Below, in pieces: positions 53,018 through 61,499 of a stretch of 64,000 nucleotides of DNA. Where the stretch lies: the NCBI GenBank assembly GCA_947503775.1, contig CANNFE010000001.1, positions 62,001 to 126,000 on the forward strand. The letters are read 5' to 3'. Every line of letters starts with the position of its first letter. Within the stretch, counting starts at the first letter, position 1. The notes beneath the pieces were generated by a model, which was not told the origin of the DNA, made no database searches, and saw nothing but the letters and a program-made list of their open reading frames with translations. The DNA is from an uncultured Paracoccaceae bacterium. GTDB lineage: Bacteria; Pseudomonadota; Alphaproteobacteria; Rhodobacterales; Rhodobacteraceae. A program made the translations under genes and the position numbers.

Positions 53018-53137
53018 TCAAACCCCATCGACTGCCGCATTGCGGGTCAGATGGAGGTCTTCGAGTGGCTCTATGCTGCCAATGTCGGGCAGCAACGTGC
53101 GAAACGTAGAGGATTGCCCGAGATCCCTCAAGTTCAT
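53018..53137 (-). pseudogene. 39-residue fragment with leucine-rich-repeat flavour
   Basis: The frame starts MNLRDLGQSS and contains LPDIGSIEPLEDLHLTRN, reminiscent of the repeat consensus LPxxIGxLxxLxxLxLxxN. It is open a little further upstream without a start. No Shine-Dalgarno is visible. It could be the relic of a leucine-rich-repeat gene or coincidence. Confidence 0.22.
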
Positions 53138-53492
53138 CGGCTGCGAGCCGGATTTCGGATTCTATCGCGGCTGAGGCACTGGGCTGTCTTTCGTGCATTT
53201 CCCAGTCTCCGAGCGCCAGATGGAAGCGACTTTAAGCTTGGGCAGGATCCCGATGCTGCCCCGTCGGGGATGCGGTGGATGTGATCCAGCGGGAGCTCGA
53301 CGTGGCGCGATGCTGAAAAAGTCTGGGCCATCGCGACCTCAGAAGCCTTGAACAACGCATCTCTCTCGCTCTTTGGCTGCGATGCGATCATGGCTCCGAA
53401 GAGGTTCCAGAGAATGAGAAGTTGTTGATGGATGAAAAGAGAAGATCGATATGCGCGCCTCCGAAACATCGACTGATGAGCGACCGATTGAC

Positions 53493-53636
53493 CTAGGCCG
53501 CGTCAGCAATTTCGCGCAAGACGGTGACGTCATGTCCCCGTTCTGCAAAGAAACGGCCCGCGGGATGGAGGATGCGGGCTTCGGTATGCGGCGTGATCCC
53601 GCGCAAAACTGGCCCGGTCGGAGATCCGGCTTTCAC
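53493..53636 (-). pseudogene. 47-residue C-terminal-like fragment
   Basis: From GTG 53636 the frame contains RGITPHTEARILHPAGRFF and AERGHDVTVLREIADAA, then a stop. A stop codon lies two codons before the GTG. The patterns look like the end of a real enzyme, but I cannot name the family. It is most likely the remnant of a deleted gene. Confidence 0.28.
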
Positions 53637-53774
53637 TCGTCAGGGAGACGGCTGTTTAAAGTATCCCATAGTGCCGTGAAGCAAACGCGTGTTTACATCC
53701 TTTTTGATGCGATCCGCCATGGGTCGTTCGGTGACGCATGACCGTCTTGCCGGAGCTGCCTCAACGGAGACAAG

Positions 53775-55004
53775 ATGCCCCTTCTACGTGCCGCCTTGAT
53801 CCTTGGCCTTCTGTCCGCGGTCGCCCCTTTCGCGATCGATATGTATCTGCCCGCGATGCCCACAATTGCCGCGGATCTCGGCGCGGATCCGGCGGCAACG
53901 CAGTTCACGCTGACCGCCTATTTCATCGCCTTCGGTCTGGCGCAGCTTGTCTATGGACCGTGGGCCGATCAAGTGGGCCGCAAGATTCCTCTTTACACGG
54001 GTCTTGGGATTTTTTGCCTGGCCTCGATCGGTTGCGCCCTGGCTCCGACCATCGGATGGCTGATTTCCTTTCGTGTCCTGCAAGGGATCGGAGGGGCCGT
54101 TCTGATGGTTCTGCCCCGCGCTGTGATCCGGGATATGCATACCGGCACGCAGGCAACCAGGCTGATGGCGCTGGTCATGCTGGTCATTTCCGTATCACCT
54201 ATGCTGGCGCCTTTGGCGGGAAGCGGTTTGCTTCTTGTTGGCGACTGGCGGCTGATCTTCTGGATGCTCGGGATCGCTGCGGTGTGCAGCCTGACCCTTA
54301 CGGCGACCGCGCTGCCCGAAACCCTGCCGCAGGACAGGCGTGTGCCGGTCCGGCTGGGCGTCGTCTGGCGCGGCTGCAAGACGCTCTTTCGCGATCCGGT
54401 CTTCATGGGGCTAACGCTTATCGGCGGCTTTGGCTTTGCGAGCTTCATGGTCTTCATCGCCAGCGCTGCCTTTGTTTATTCAGGGCAGTTCGGTCTGAAC
54501 CCGACCCAATTCAGTCTTGCCTTCGCAATTAACGCGGTCGGCTTCTTTGCCGCCTCTCAGGTTGCGGCCCCGTTCGGAGCCCGGATCGGGGTTCCGCGGC
54601 TTATTCAGCTGGCGGCTCTTGGTTTTGCCGGGTTCTCTGCCCTCCTGTTGATCGTGGCCCTGGCAGGCTTTGCGACACTTCCGGTCATCATCTTCGGCCT
54701 TTTCTGTGCCAATGCCTGTCTTGGTCTGATCATTCCGACGACAATGGTAATGGCGCTGGATCCCCATGGCACGATTGCCGGTCTTGCCTCATCGCTTGGG
54801 GGGACGATCCAGATGGTCACCGGCGGAGTGCTGGTCATGGTGACGGGCCTGTTCTTCGACGGCACCGCTCTGCCGATGATCGCGGCGATTGCGCTCTGTG
54901 CATGCCTCTCCCTCATCGCCGCGCATCTTACGCTTCGGGCGATGGGAGGCGGTAGCGCGCCCGCTGCCCCCCGACACTCCGTGTCACAAAAGGATATCCC
55001 ATGA
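53775..55004 (+). CDS. Bcr/CflA-family MFS transporter
   Basis: A 12-helix drug:H+ antiporter-type MFS protein of 409 residues. The signatures are PFAIDMYLPAMPTIA (about 18-32), LVYGPWADQVGRKIPLYTG (motif A) and RVLQGIGGAVLMVLPRAVIRD. The family exports drugs, sulfonamides and amino acids, and in iron loci sometimes siderophores. Its stop overlaps the ATG of a DJ-1/PfpI remnant (ATGA), implying a former two-gene operon. Confidence 0.88.
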   Translation: MPLLRAALILGLLSAVAPFAIDMYLPAMPTIAADLGADPAATQFTLTAYFIAFGLAQLVYGPWADQVGRKIPLYTGLGIFCLASIGCALAPTIGWLISFRVLQGIGGAVLMVLPRAVIRDMHTGTQATRLMALVMLVISVSPMLAPLAGSGLLLVGDWRLIFWMLGIAAVCSLTLTATALPETLPQDRRVPVRLGVVWRGCKTLFRDPVFMGLTLIGGFGFASFMVFIASAAFVYSGQFGLNPTQFSLAFAINAVGFFAASQVAAPFGARIGVPRLIQLAALGFAGFSALLLIVALAGFATLPVIIFGLFCANACLGLIIPTTMVMALDPHGTIAGLASSLGGTIQMVTGGVLVMVTGLFFDGTALPMIAAIALCACLSLIAAHLTLRAMGGGSAPAAPRHSVSQKDIP

Positions 55005-55266
55005 GCACAACGATCCCAAAGATCTCGCCTGCGGTGCTGAAGGTCGGGATGCTGTTATGTCCCGGCTTTTCCCTGCTGGCCCAATAGACCGCCAAGATGA
55101 CCCGGCTGATGATCGAATATCGCCCCAAGCCCCCTTTCGGCATCGGCCGACCGGACCGGCAAGACCAGAGATGGTCGATATGGTCCATTAGATGATGGGC
55201 AATGAGATGACCCTTGCGGGGATCGAAATCGCCAAGATTAAGCGCGGGGAGGCGGTGAACGCATGA
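55001..55266 (+). pseudogene. DJ-1/PfpI-family remnant with internal deletion, stops and frameshift
   Basis: A start coupled to the MFS stop encodes 28 residues containing VLKVGMLLCPGFSLLA, the usual N-terminal strand of ThiJ/PfpI proteins, then a TAG at 55085. The same frame continues with TRLMIEYRPKPPFGIGRPD, which matches the C-terminal IEYDPQPPFDAGSP-type pattern of the family. The tail (PEMVDMVH, a second TAG, MMGNEMTLAGIEIAKI) lies in another frame. The central 130 or so residues, with the nucleophile elbow, are missing. So this is a decayed isonitrile hydratase-like or protease-like gene. Confidence 0.55.
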
Positions 55267-55349
55267 TCGGCCTCACACGGGCAGCGATCCTCGAGGCGCT
55301 GACCTTGCTCGCTCTGATCGTGTTTCTGGTGGCGATCAGGCCTCAGTGA
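55263..55349 (+). CDS. 28-residue hydrophobic peptide
   Basis: A tiny frame starting MIGLTRAAILEALTLLALI, forming one membrane helix and ending RPQ. Its ATG overlaps the stop at the end of the DJ-1/PfpI remnant by ATGA. It may be a real coupled membrane peptide or merely the start of another truncated gene. No family is recognised. Confidence 0.25.
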   Translation: MIGLTRAAILEALTLLALIVFLVAIRPQ

Positions 55350-55531
55350 AGAGGCTCAAGATGGGAGATTTAGGCTTTTCCGCCCCGGTTTTCCCGATCC
55401 CTTAAGGCACTTTGTCTGCGATCTTTTTTCGGGCGCCTAGACAATGTCGAGTGTTTAAGTAAGGTACTAGGGCCTTAGCCAGACGAGCCGTCTTTCCCAG
55501 CCCGGGCGTACTCCCTTTCCAGAGGCAGCCA

Positions 55532-55963
55532 ATGACGTCTTTCTCCTGCTCCTTGCAAACCCTTTCGTGTGTTTCGGCATACTGCGCCCTCGCGATGGTG
55601 GCGCCGACCGCCGCCATCTCTCAAGATACCGCGTCGGAGCTTACGATCGAGCTGAATGCGCTTGATCCGGTCGAAAGCGCCTGCCGCCTCGTCTTCGTGG
55701 CCCACAACGGATTTGAAACCGACATCACGTCGCTCATCCTCGAAGCGGTGGCCTTTGATACGGCGGGCGGCGTGGCGCAGATCTCGCTCTTTGACTTTGC
55801 AGACCTGCCTTCGGAGCGATCGCGCGTGCGGCAGTTCGATCTGCCCGGCCAGTCCTGCGACGCGATCGGCAGCCTTTTGATCAACGGCGTTCAGACTTGC
55901 GAAGGTGTCGAGGACTGCGCGGTCTCGGTGTCGTCCCGTACGGATGTGGAGCTTTTGGGATGA
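55532..55963 (+). CDS. Periplasmic four-cysteine protein at the head of the exb-tonB operon
   Basis: A 143-residue exported protein. A signal-like hydrophobic segment (about 10-31) is followed by a mature part with four Cys (51, 109, 123, 129) that could form two disulfides, and the repeated sense pattern SLILEAVAFDTAGGVAQISLFDF. No named family is recognised; similar genes precede exbB in related genomes as I recall. The ATG at 55532 follows a weak Shine-Dalgarno (AGAGGCAGCC). Its stop overlaps the exbB ATG, so it is coupled to the energising complex and may be an accessory subunit. Confidence 0.7.
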   Translation: MTSFSCSLQTLSCVSAYCALAMVAPTAAISQDTASELTIELNALDPVESACRLVFVAHNGFETDITSLILEAVAFDTAGGVAQISLFDFADLPSERSRVRQFDLPGQSCDAIGSLLINGVQTCEGVEDCAVSVSSRTDVELLG

Positions 55964-56619
55964 GCGGCATCATGGAACGGATCACCGGCCTTCTGGATCT
56001 TGGCGGCCCGGTTGTCGCATTGCTGGCCTGCCTGTCGATCCTTGTACTCGCGGTCACGCTCTATAAGCTTTGGCAGTTTCGTGCGGCCCGGGTCGGCGCC
56101 CATACGCGGCTGCAAGAGGCGCTGGATGCGTGGGATGCGGGCGACCGGGGCGAGGCACGGCGTCGGCTGGACGAAAGCCGCAGCCATTTGGCCCCTGTCG
56201 TCGAGATGGCGCTCGATGCGCGCGGCGACCGCGCGCGGCGCGACCGGATCGAGGCGGAGGCGGCCATGTCCTTTTCCCGCCTCGAAGGCAGCTTTCGCAT
56301 TCTCGACAATATCGCCCAGATCGCGCCGCTCCTTGGTCTTTTCGGCACTGTTCTCGGGATGATCGATGCCTTTCGCGCGCTTCAGGCGGCGGGCGCGGCC
56401 GTCGATCCGTCGATCCTTGCGGGCGGTATCTGGGTTGCGCTGCTGACGACTGCGGCGGGTCTGGCGGTTGCGATGCCGACCTCACTGATCCTGTCTTGGT
56501 TCGAAAGCCGCATCGCCCGCGAACGGGATTTCGCCGATCTGCTTCTGGCGCGAGCCGAAGCGCCGGTCGAGCCATCTCGGGCCGCCTCTGCGGGGACCGG
56601 GGATCTTGTCTATGCTTAA
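55960..56619 (+). CDS. exbB: ExbB-like proton channel subunit (MotA/TolQ/ExbB family)
   Basis: An inner-membrane protein of 219 residues with three membrane helices (about 12-32, 125-147, 158-180). The conserved segments are IAPLLGLFGTVLGMIDAF and ILAGGIWVALLTTAAGLAVAMP. It forms the pentameric channel that couples proton flow to TonB. The ATG at 55960 (over the open frame from 55897) overlaps the preceding stop by ATGA. Confidence 0.92.
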   Translation: MSGIMERITGLLDLGGPVVALLACLSILVLAVTLYKLWQFRAARVGAHTRLQEALDAWDAGDRGEARRRLDESRSHLAPVVEMALDARGDRARRDRIEAEAAMSFSRLEGSFRILDNIAQIAPLLGLFGTVLGMIDAFRALQAAGAAVDPSILAGGIWVALLTTAAGLAVAMPTSLILSWFESRIARERDFADLLLARAEAPVEPSRAASAGTGDLVYA

Positions 56620-56971
56620 ACGCGGCTTCAGACGCCGGACCCTGTCGCTGACGCCCTTGGTGGATGTGATCTTTCTCCTCCTGCTCTTCTTTATGCTGAC
56701 CTCGACCTTTTCGCGCTATGGCGAGGTCGAGATCGGATCGGCCTCGGGCGGCGCAGGAGCCGTGGCGCAAGGCGACATGCGCTTTGTCCAGCTGAGCCCG
56801 GACGAGATTCGGCTGGCCGGGCGGCCGGTCACCATCGACGAGCTCGGCACGGCGCTCGCCGGCACGACCGCCCTGGTTTCACTGACGGAAGGGGTGGATG
56901 CGCAGCGGCTGATCGACCTGCTGGGCGAGATGCGCAGCGTGCCGGATCTATCCCTGACGGTGCTGCGATGA
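56612..56971 (+). CDS. exbD: ExbD-like subunit 1, with the conserved Asp
   Basis: A 119-residue single-span protein with LTPLVDVIFLLLLFFML. Asp18 is the protonatable residue equivalent to E. coli ExbD Asp25. A periplasmic peptidoglycan-binding-type domain follows. The ATG at 56612 overlaps the exbB stop by 8 bp; a TTG at 56606 is a possible alternative. It is coupled to a second exbD. Confidence 0.9.
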   Translation: MLKRGFRRRTLSLTPLVDVIFLLLLFFMLTSTFSRYGEVEIGSASGGAGAVAQGDMRFVQLSPDEIRLAGRPVTIDELGTALAGTTALVSLTEGVDAQRLIDLLGEMRSVPDLSLTVLR

Positions 56972-57360
56972 TCTCGCGGCGCAATGTCTTTCGCCGCAGG
57001 GCCGAACCGACGATTGCTTTGATCAACGTCGTCTTTCTGATGCTGATCTTCTTTCTGGTCGCCGGGACCGTCGCACCGCCGGTACGCCCTGATCTGACGC
57101 TTGCCCAAGTGGGCGGGCTTGAGGGACGCGCGCCGCCCGACGCGCTGGTTCTCGATGCAGATGGCGCGCTTTGGTTTCGTGACGCCGCGACCGATCCCGT
57201 CGCGCATATGGCGGCGCTCACCGCCGCAGGAGAGGCGGGCGCCGTGCGTATCGTTCCCGATCGCGGCGTGCCCGCCGAGCGATTGGTCGACGTGACCCTC
57301 GGACTGCGCGCGGCCGGGGCCCATCAGGTTTTCGTGGTCACTGAGCGGGGTCTGCAATGA
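56968..57360 (+). CDS. exbD: ExbD-like subunit 2, conserved Asp replaced by Asn
   Basis: A 130-residue paralogue of the preceding ExbD. The membrane helix reads TIALINVVFLMLIFFLVAG: the residue aligned to the essential Asp is Asn20. The periplasmic domain keeps the ExbD pattern (VRIVPDRGVPAERLVDV). It overlaps the first exbD and tonB by ATGA. It is probably a non-protonatable partner in an ExbD heterodimer rather than a dead copy, since the reading frame is intact and coupled. Confidence 0.9.
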   Translation: MISRRNVFRRRAEPTIALINVVFLMLIFFLVAGTVAPPVRPDLTLAQVGGLEGRAPPDALVLDADGALWFRDAATDPVAHMAALTAAGEAGAVRIVPDRGVPAERLVDVTLGLRAAGAHQVFVVTERGLQ

Positions 57361-58268
57361 CAGGCTTGGTCCCCCGGTCTACCGCCGTCGCGGCGACGGC
57401 CGTGATCCTTTCGGTCGGCGCCCACCTTGGCGCGGCCGCGCTGCGCCCGCCGCCAGAGCCGACAGAGGTCGAAGGCGGCGGCGGAGCCGAGCTCACGATG
57501 GAGGGAACATCCTTTGCCGATCTCGTTCAAGGCGTCACCGATGCCGTGAGCCCCGATGGCGCCGAGACGGCCTCACCCGCTGAAACTGTGCCGCCCGTCG
57601 AGAGTGCGGAGGCGACGCCTCAAGTAGAGATCACCAGCACCCCGGAGCAGCCGCCGAGAGAGCAGGCCGCTTCGTCGGGAAAGGCTACGGTCCCCGTGAT
57701 GCCGCCGGTGGTCTCTGCCCCGGTCGTGGCAACGACGGAAACGATCGAGGCTACCCAGGACACCGCGGCGCCTCGGCTGTCCCTTCGGCCCGCAGCCCGT
57801 CCGCCAGCGCTCGCGCAGCAGGCCGAAGCCCAGCGTCAGGCCGAAGCCGCGCGCGCCGCAGAGCCGCCCGCGCCGCAGCGGCAAGCATCACCCGAACCTA
57901 CCAGGCGGGGCAACAACGACCAGCGAACCGCCACTGCTGGCGCAACCGGCGGAGCAGGCGGGCAAGCCGCCTCCTCTGGCGCGGGCCGCTCGCAAGCTGC
58001 AGGCAATGCGGCAGCGTCGAACTATCCCGGCGAGGTCCAACGCCGCATCTCCCGCCAGCGCATGCCGCGTAGTTCCGGACGCGGCGAGGTCCGGGTCGCG
58101 TTCACCATCGGCGGCGGCGGCGGTCTGGCCGCGCTTGGGGTGGCCGTCTCTTCGGGCAATGCGCGGCTAGATCAGGATGCCTTGCGTATCATTCAGCGCG
58201 CCGCGCCCTTCCCGCCCCCGCCACCCGGTGCCCGGCGAGCCTTCGTCATCGCCATCACGGGCCGCTGA
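57357..58268 (+). CDS. tonB: TonB energy transducer
   Basis: A 303-residue protein with an N-terminal membrane anchor (about 10-30), a long Pro/Ala/Glu-rich periplasm-spanning region (about 31-215) and a C-terminal TonB domain (about 222-303). The end shows YPGEVQRRISRQRMPR, GEVRVAFTI, SSGNARLDQDALRIIQRAAPFP and the terminal strand. It receives energy from ExbBD and opens the receptors encoded nearby. Last gene of the operon, convergent with the receptor ending at 58383. Confidence 0.93.
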   Translation: MTGLVPRSTAVAATAVILSVGAHLGAAALRPPPEPTEVEGGGGAELTMEGTSFADLVQGVTDAVSPDGAETASPAETVPPVESAEATPQVEITSTPEQPPREQAASSGKATVPVMPPVVSAPVVATTETIEATQDTAAPRLSLRPAARPPALAQQAEAQRQAEAARAAEPPAPQRQASPEPTRRGNNDQRTATAGATGGAGGQAASSGAGRSQAAGNAAASNYPGEVQRRISRQRMPRSSGRGEVRVAFTIGGGGGLAALGVAVSSGNARLDQDALRIIQRAAPFPPPPPGARRAFVIAITGR

Positions 58269-58382
58269 GACGAGTTTCTGCTTTCACAGATGAACCGGTC
58301 TTGCCGGCTGCGCCAGTGCCTTAATGACAGGGGGGCACCGCCACCCATCTGCGCCCTCTTGGCCACTTATGGCGAGGGTTCG

Positions 58383-60505
58383 CTACCAGCGGCGTGTCGC
58401 ACGAAGACTGACCTCCCGGCCAGCCCCGTAGGAGCAGACGAATTCTGACTGACAGCCGGTCACGTAGCGTTCGTCCGTCAAATTCGTGATGGCAAGATCG
58501 GCGGTCACTTCGTCCGATATCTCGTAGGATCCGTAAAGATCGCCAAGCGTCACGCTGTCCACCTCCAGCGTGTTGGCCGTATTTGTAAAACTTGGGCCCT
58601 GATGCCGAAGACCGAGGCCCAGCGACACCCCGTCGAGATTGCCCTGAAACGTATAGTCCGCCCTCAAGGACAGGGCCCGCTCGGGGATCAGGGTCGGCGT
58701 CGTGCCCACCAAGGCGGGATCGGCATCTTCGGTCACTTCGGTCTCGAGAAACGTCACCGCCCCCTGCAAGGTCAACCCGCTCTCGAACCGGTACTCACCA
58801 TCAAGTTCGATCCCGTCCGCCCGGACCTCCCCCAGCTGGGTGAAAGGCGCGGCCGTTCCGGTGACCACATTTTGGCGTCGATGCGAAAGGCCGCAGCCTG
58901 CAGCGCACCATTGCCGCCCTCGGAGATCCATTTGAACCCGATCTCGATCTGCCGCGCGCCTTCAGGTTCGGTCACGCCATCGGCAGGCGAGATGACCCTC
59001 GCCTCGAAACTGTTCGACAGGCTCAGATACGGCGTCATGCCATTGGCGAACTCGTAGGCAAGCGCCCCGCGCCACGAGGTTTCGGCATCGTCCCGCTCGA
59101 ACGCCTCGCCAAATCCGCTGTCGACATCCTGCTCGCTGCGCACCCAGTCGCGCCGCAAATTAGCCGTCGCGATCCAGCCCTCGCCCCATCTAAGCTGGTC
59201 CTGAACATAAAGACCGATTTGGCGCTGTGTCGTCTTGCCGTCGCGATAGGGCGGATCCAGCGTCGGCGTTCCGGGATCACCGCCGCCCTCCACCGCGGAC
59301 TGTATCCCGGAGGCGGAGGCCTGGGTTTCGTCCAGGTCGTAGTACCGCGCATCAAGGCCGATCAGCAGATCATGGCTGACCGGACCGGTTTGAACCGTCC
59401 CGTAAGCGCGAAGATCGGTCTGAGCGGTGCGGACCAGCGTGTCATGTTCGAACGCGATCAATTCCAGCGTCCCCTGTCGGTCCGACGGTGTGGCCACGAA
59501 GCCGGAATAGTCGAACGGATAGTAATAGCGTTCCTCGACGCTCGCGACACCCAGCCGCCCGATGCCGGTCAAGGTCCAGCCATTGCCAATCCCCCGCTCG
59601 ACGATGGCCGAGACCGAAGCCTGGCGGCGGCTGTAGTCATTCCAATCGGGATCCGAAAAATTGGCATCTGGATCGATGACGCCAAATCCAGGCGCACGCT
59701 CGACCGTGCCCACATAAGGCAGGAAGGTCGATCCGTTGTGCTGCTCGTCGGCGATATGCAGGTTGGCTAGCAGCGTGACCTCGGTCCCGTCATCGGTGGA
59801 AAAGGTCAAGGACGGCGCGAGCGTTCCCCTAAAGCCGTCGTTGAATTCATCGTAGCGGTCGCCGCCTCTTACCCGTCCGGCGATCCGGTAGGCCGCGCCG
59901 TTCTCCAGATCGTCGCCGATATCGAAGAACACTTCGGCAGACGGCGCATCGTCGATGCGAAAACCCAGCTCGCGGATGCGCCCGTGGGGCCGCTTGGAGA
60001 TATAGTTGACCAACCCGCCAGGATTGGATCCGCCATAAAGCGCAGAAGACGGGCCGCGCAGAACCTCGATCCGCTGAAGCGAATGGGGATCGATGTAGAA
60101 GGATCCGAAGGCGAAGGCGAGGTTTTGGGCATTGTCCAGATAGACCCCGGTCTGGTCCGCCTGAAAGCCTCGGATGCGCAGCCAGTCATAATCGGCGTCA
60201 TCGCCGAAGACGTCGGTGGTTAAGCCCGAGCTATACCGCAGCGTTTCGCAGACCCGGGTGGCGTTGAAGCGCTCGAGATCATCCTCGCCCAGAACCGTTA
60301 CCGATTGAGGCACTTCGTTGAGCGGCACCGGAATTTTCGAGCCGGTCGCCGTCGGCGGGTTCAGATCCCCCTCGACCGGCCCCGCCGCATCTTCGGTGTT
60401 GCGCAGGATAATCATGTCCAGCTCGACAGGGTCCTGCTGCTGCGCGGCAGTGGGGAGTGCGACGCTGGCCATCAGTGCGCTGAGGACGGCGTGGCGTGTC
60501 ATCAT
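58383..60505 (-). pseudogene. TonB-dependent siderophore receptor, frameshifted
   Basis: Two frames together make one receptor of about 705 residues. The first (60505 to about 58871) has a signal peptide, a plug with RIEVLRGPSSALYGGSNPGG and most of the barrel, and stops after a nonsense tail. The second (from about 58870 to 58383) begins NVVTGTAAPFTQLGEV and ends REVSLRATRRW. Adding one A to the AAAA run (plus-strand TTTT 58870-58873) restores the family pattern FRIDAKNVVTG. Either a real deletion or a homopolymer read error. It resembles FhuA/FpvA-type ferric siderophore receptors and follows a binding-protein gene by 18 bp. Confidence 0.8.
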
Positions 60506-60523
60506 GCGTTTCTCCTGACCGTT

Positions 60524-61498
60524 TTATTCGGCGGGGCGATTGTCGGCATGCGTATTTAGATCGCCATCCAGAGCGGCCTCGATCATCGGCACCAGCCGGT
60601 CGATGGCGTAGGGCAAGGAGAGCAGTGAGGCATGCGACAGCGCGCTTCCCAGCTCAAGATCGGTAAAGACCTCGCGTCCCTCCCTATGGACCTGCAGAAA
60701 TGGACGCGCCGCTAGATCCAGAACGTCGTCGTAACTGCCGTTATCGGTCAGCCAGATCAGCAGATCGGTATCCAGGGGCGACAGATCCTCGGGGCTGAAT
60801 GCAGCCGCGAACGGATTGCCGGGCAAGGCGGCGGCATCGACGGCGGGAGGAGTTACGAACCCCATCTGCTTCAGGAGCTGCGCGCGCACATCCTGCGAGG
60901 TATAGGCGCCGGGAGTGCCTCGCCAGTAATAGGCTGTCACCGCGCCTCTACCCTGCCAGTCGGGATTGGCGGCGGCAATCGCGGCAAGGCGGTCCTCGAT
61001 CCGGGTGACAAGCGCCTCGGCCTCGGCCTCGTAGCCGGTGGCCCGTCCGGCGATCCGCGCCCGTTCGTCCCACGGCAATGCGTAGTCGCTGACGCCATCC
61101 GGAACCGCCACGACCGGAGCGATCTGCGACAGCTTGGCGTGATCATCGGCATTGATCCCGGACCAAAGCGCCAGGATCACATCGGGCTCGGCCGCGGCAA
61201 TCGCCTCGTAGTCGATCTGCCCGCGCAGGACCGTCGGCATCTCGTCCAAAAGGGGCGCGGCCCATGGCCACAGCACCCGCTCGGCATCGCCATACCAGTA
61301 GCGGATGACGACCGGCTGTACCCCGAGTGCCAGCAGATCGTCAGCGCCCGCGAAATCCAGCGAGGCGATGCGTTCAGGCTTTGCACCCAGGACTGCGTCG
61401 CCGAACTTGGTCGGGATCGTGAGCGGAAAATCCTGCGCGCGTGCCACCGGAGAGACCAGCACAGCGAGGCAGAGCGCGAAAGCGATACGCATCCCCAT
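60524..61498 (-). CDS. Iron-siderophore ABC transporter substrate-binding protein
   Basis: A periplasmic siderophore receptor of 324 residues, with a signal peptide (about 1-22, ending ARAQ) and a FepB/FhuD-type fold (RIASLDFAGADDLLALGV, AAAEPDVILALW). The start is ATG 61498 (an ATG at 61492 is equally possible); the open frame to 61639 is antisense to the receptor. It lies two bases behind the upstream receptor gene. No permease is adjacent, so it may use the ABC permease encoded at 43379-46144. Confidence 0.86.
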   Translation of the reverse strand: MGMRIAFALCLAVLVSPVARAQDFPLTIPTKFGDAVLGAKPERIASLDFAGADDLLALGVQPVVIRYWYGDAERVLWPWAAPLLDEMPTVLRGQIDYEAIAAAEPDVILALWSGINADDHAKLSQIAPVVAVPDGVSDYALPWDERARIAGRATGYEAEAEALVTRIEDRLAAIAAANPDWQGRGAVTAYYWRGTPGAYTSQDVRAQLLKQMGFVTPPAVDAAALPGNPFAAAFSPEDLSPLDTDLLIWLTDNGSYDDVLDLAARPFLQVHREGREVFTDLELGSALSHASLLSLPYAIDRLVPMIEAALDGDLNTHADNRPAE

Positions 61499-61499
61499 C

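Larger units (their letters stand above)
52979..53774. other. Gene-poor stretch with coding remnants
   Basis: These 796 bp between the divergent SIP and Bcr/CflA genes contain no intact gene. The open frames are short and mostly do not resemble proteins. Two minus-strand fragments (53018-53137 and 53493-53636) look protein-like, so the region may be a decayed gene or an old insertion scar. Promoters for both flanking operons must also lie here. No terminal inverted repeats of an insertion sequence were seen. Confidence 0.5.

Noticed and set aside
54889-55191. 100-codon frame across the MFS end
   Set aside because: Only its last part (PEMVDMVH) looks meaningful, and that is better explained as the frameshifted tail of the DJ-1/PfpI remnant.
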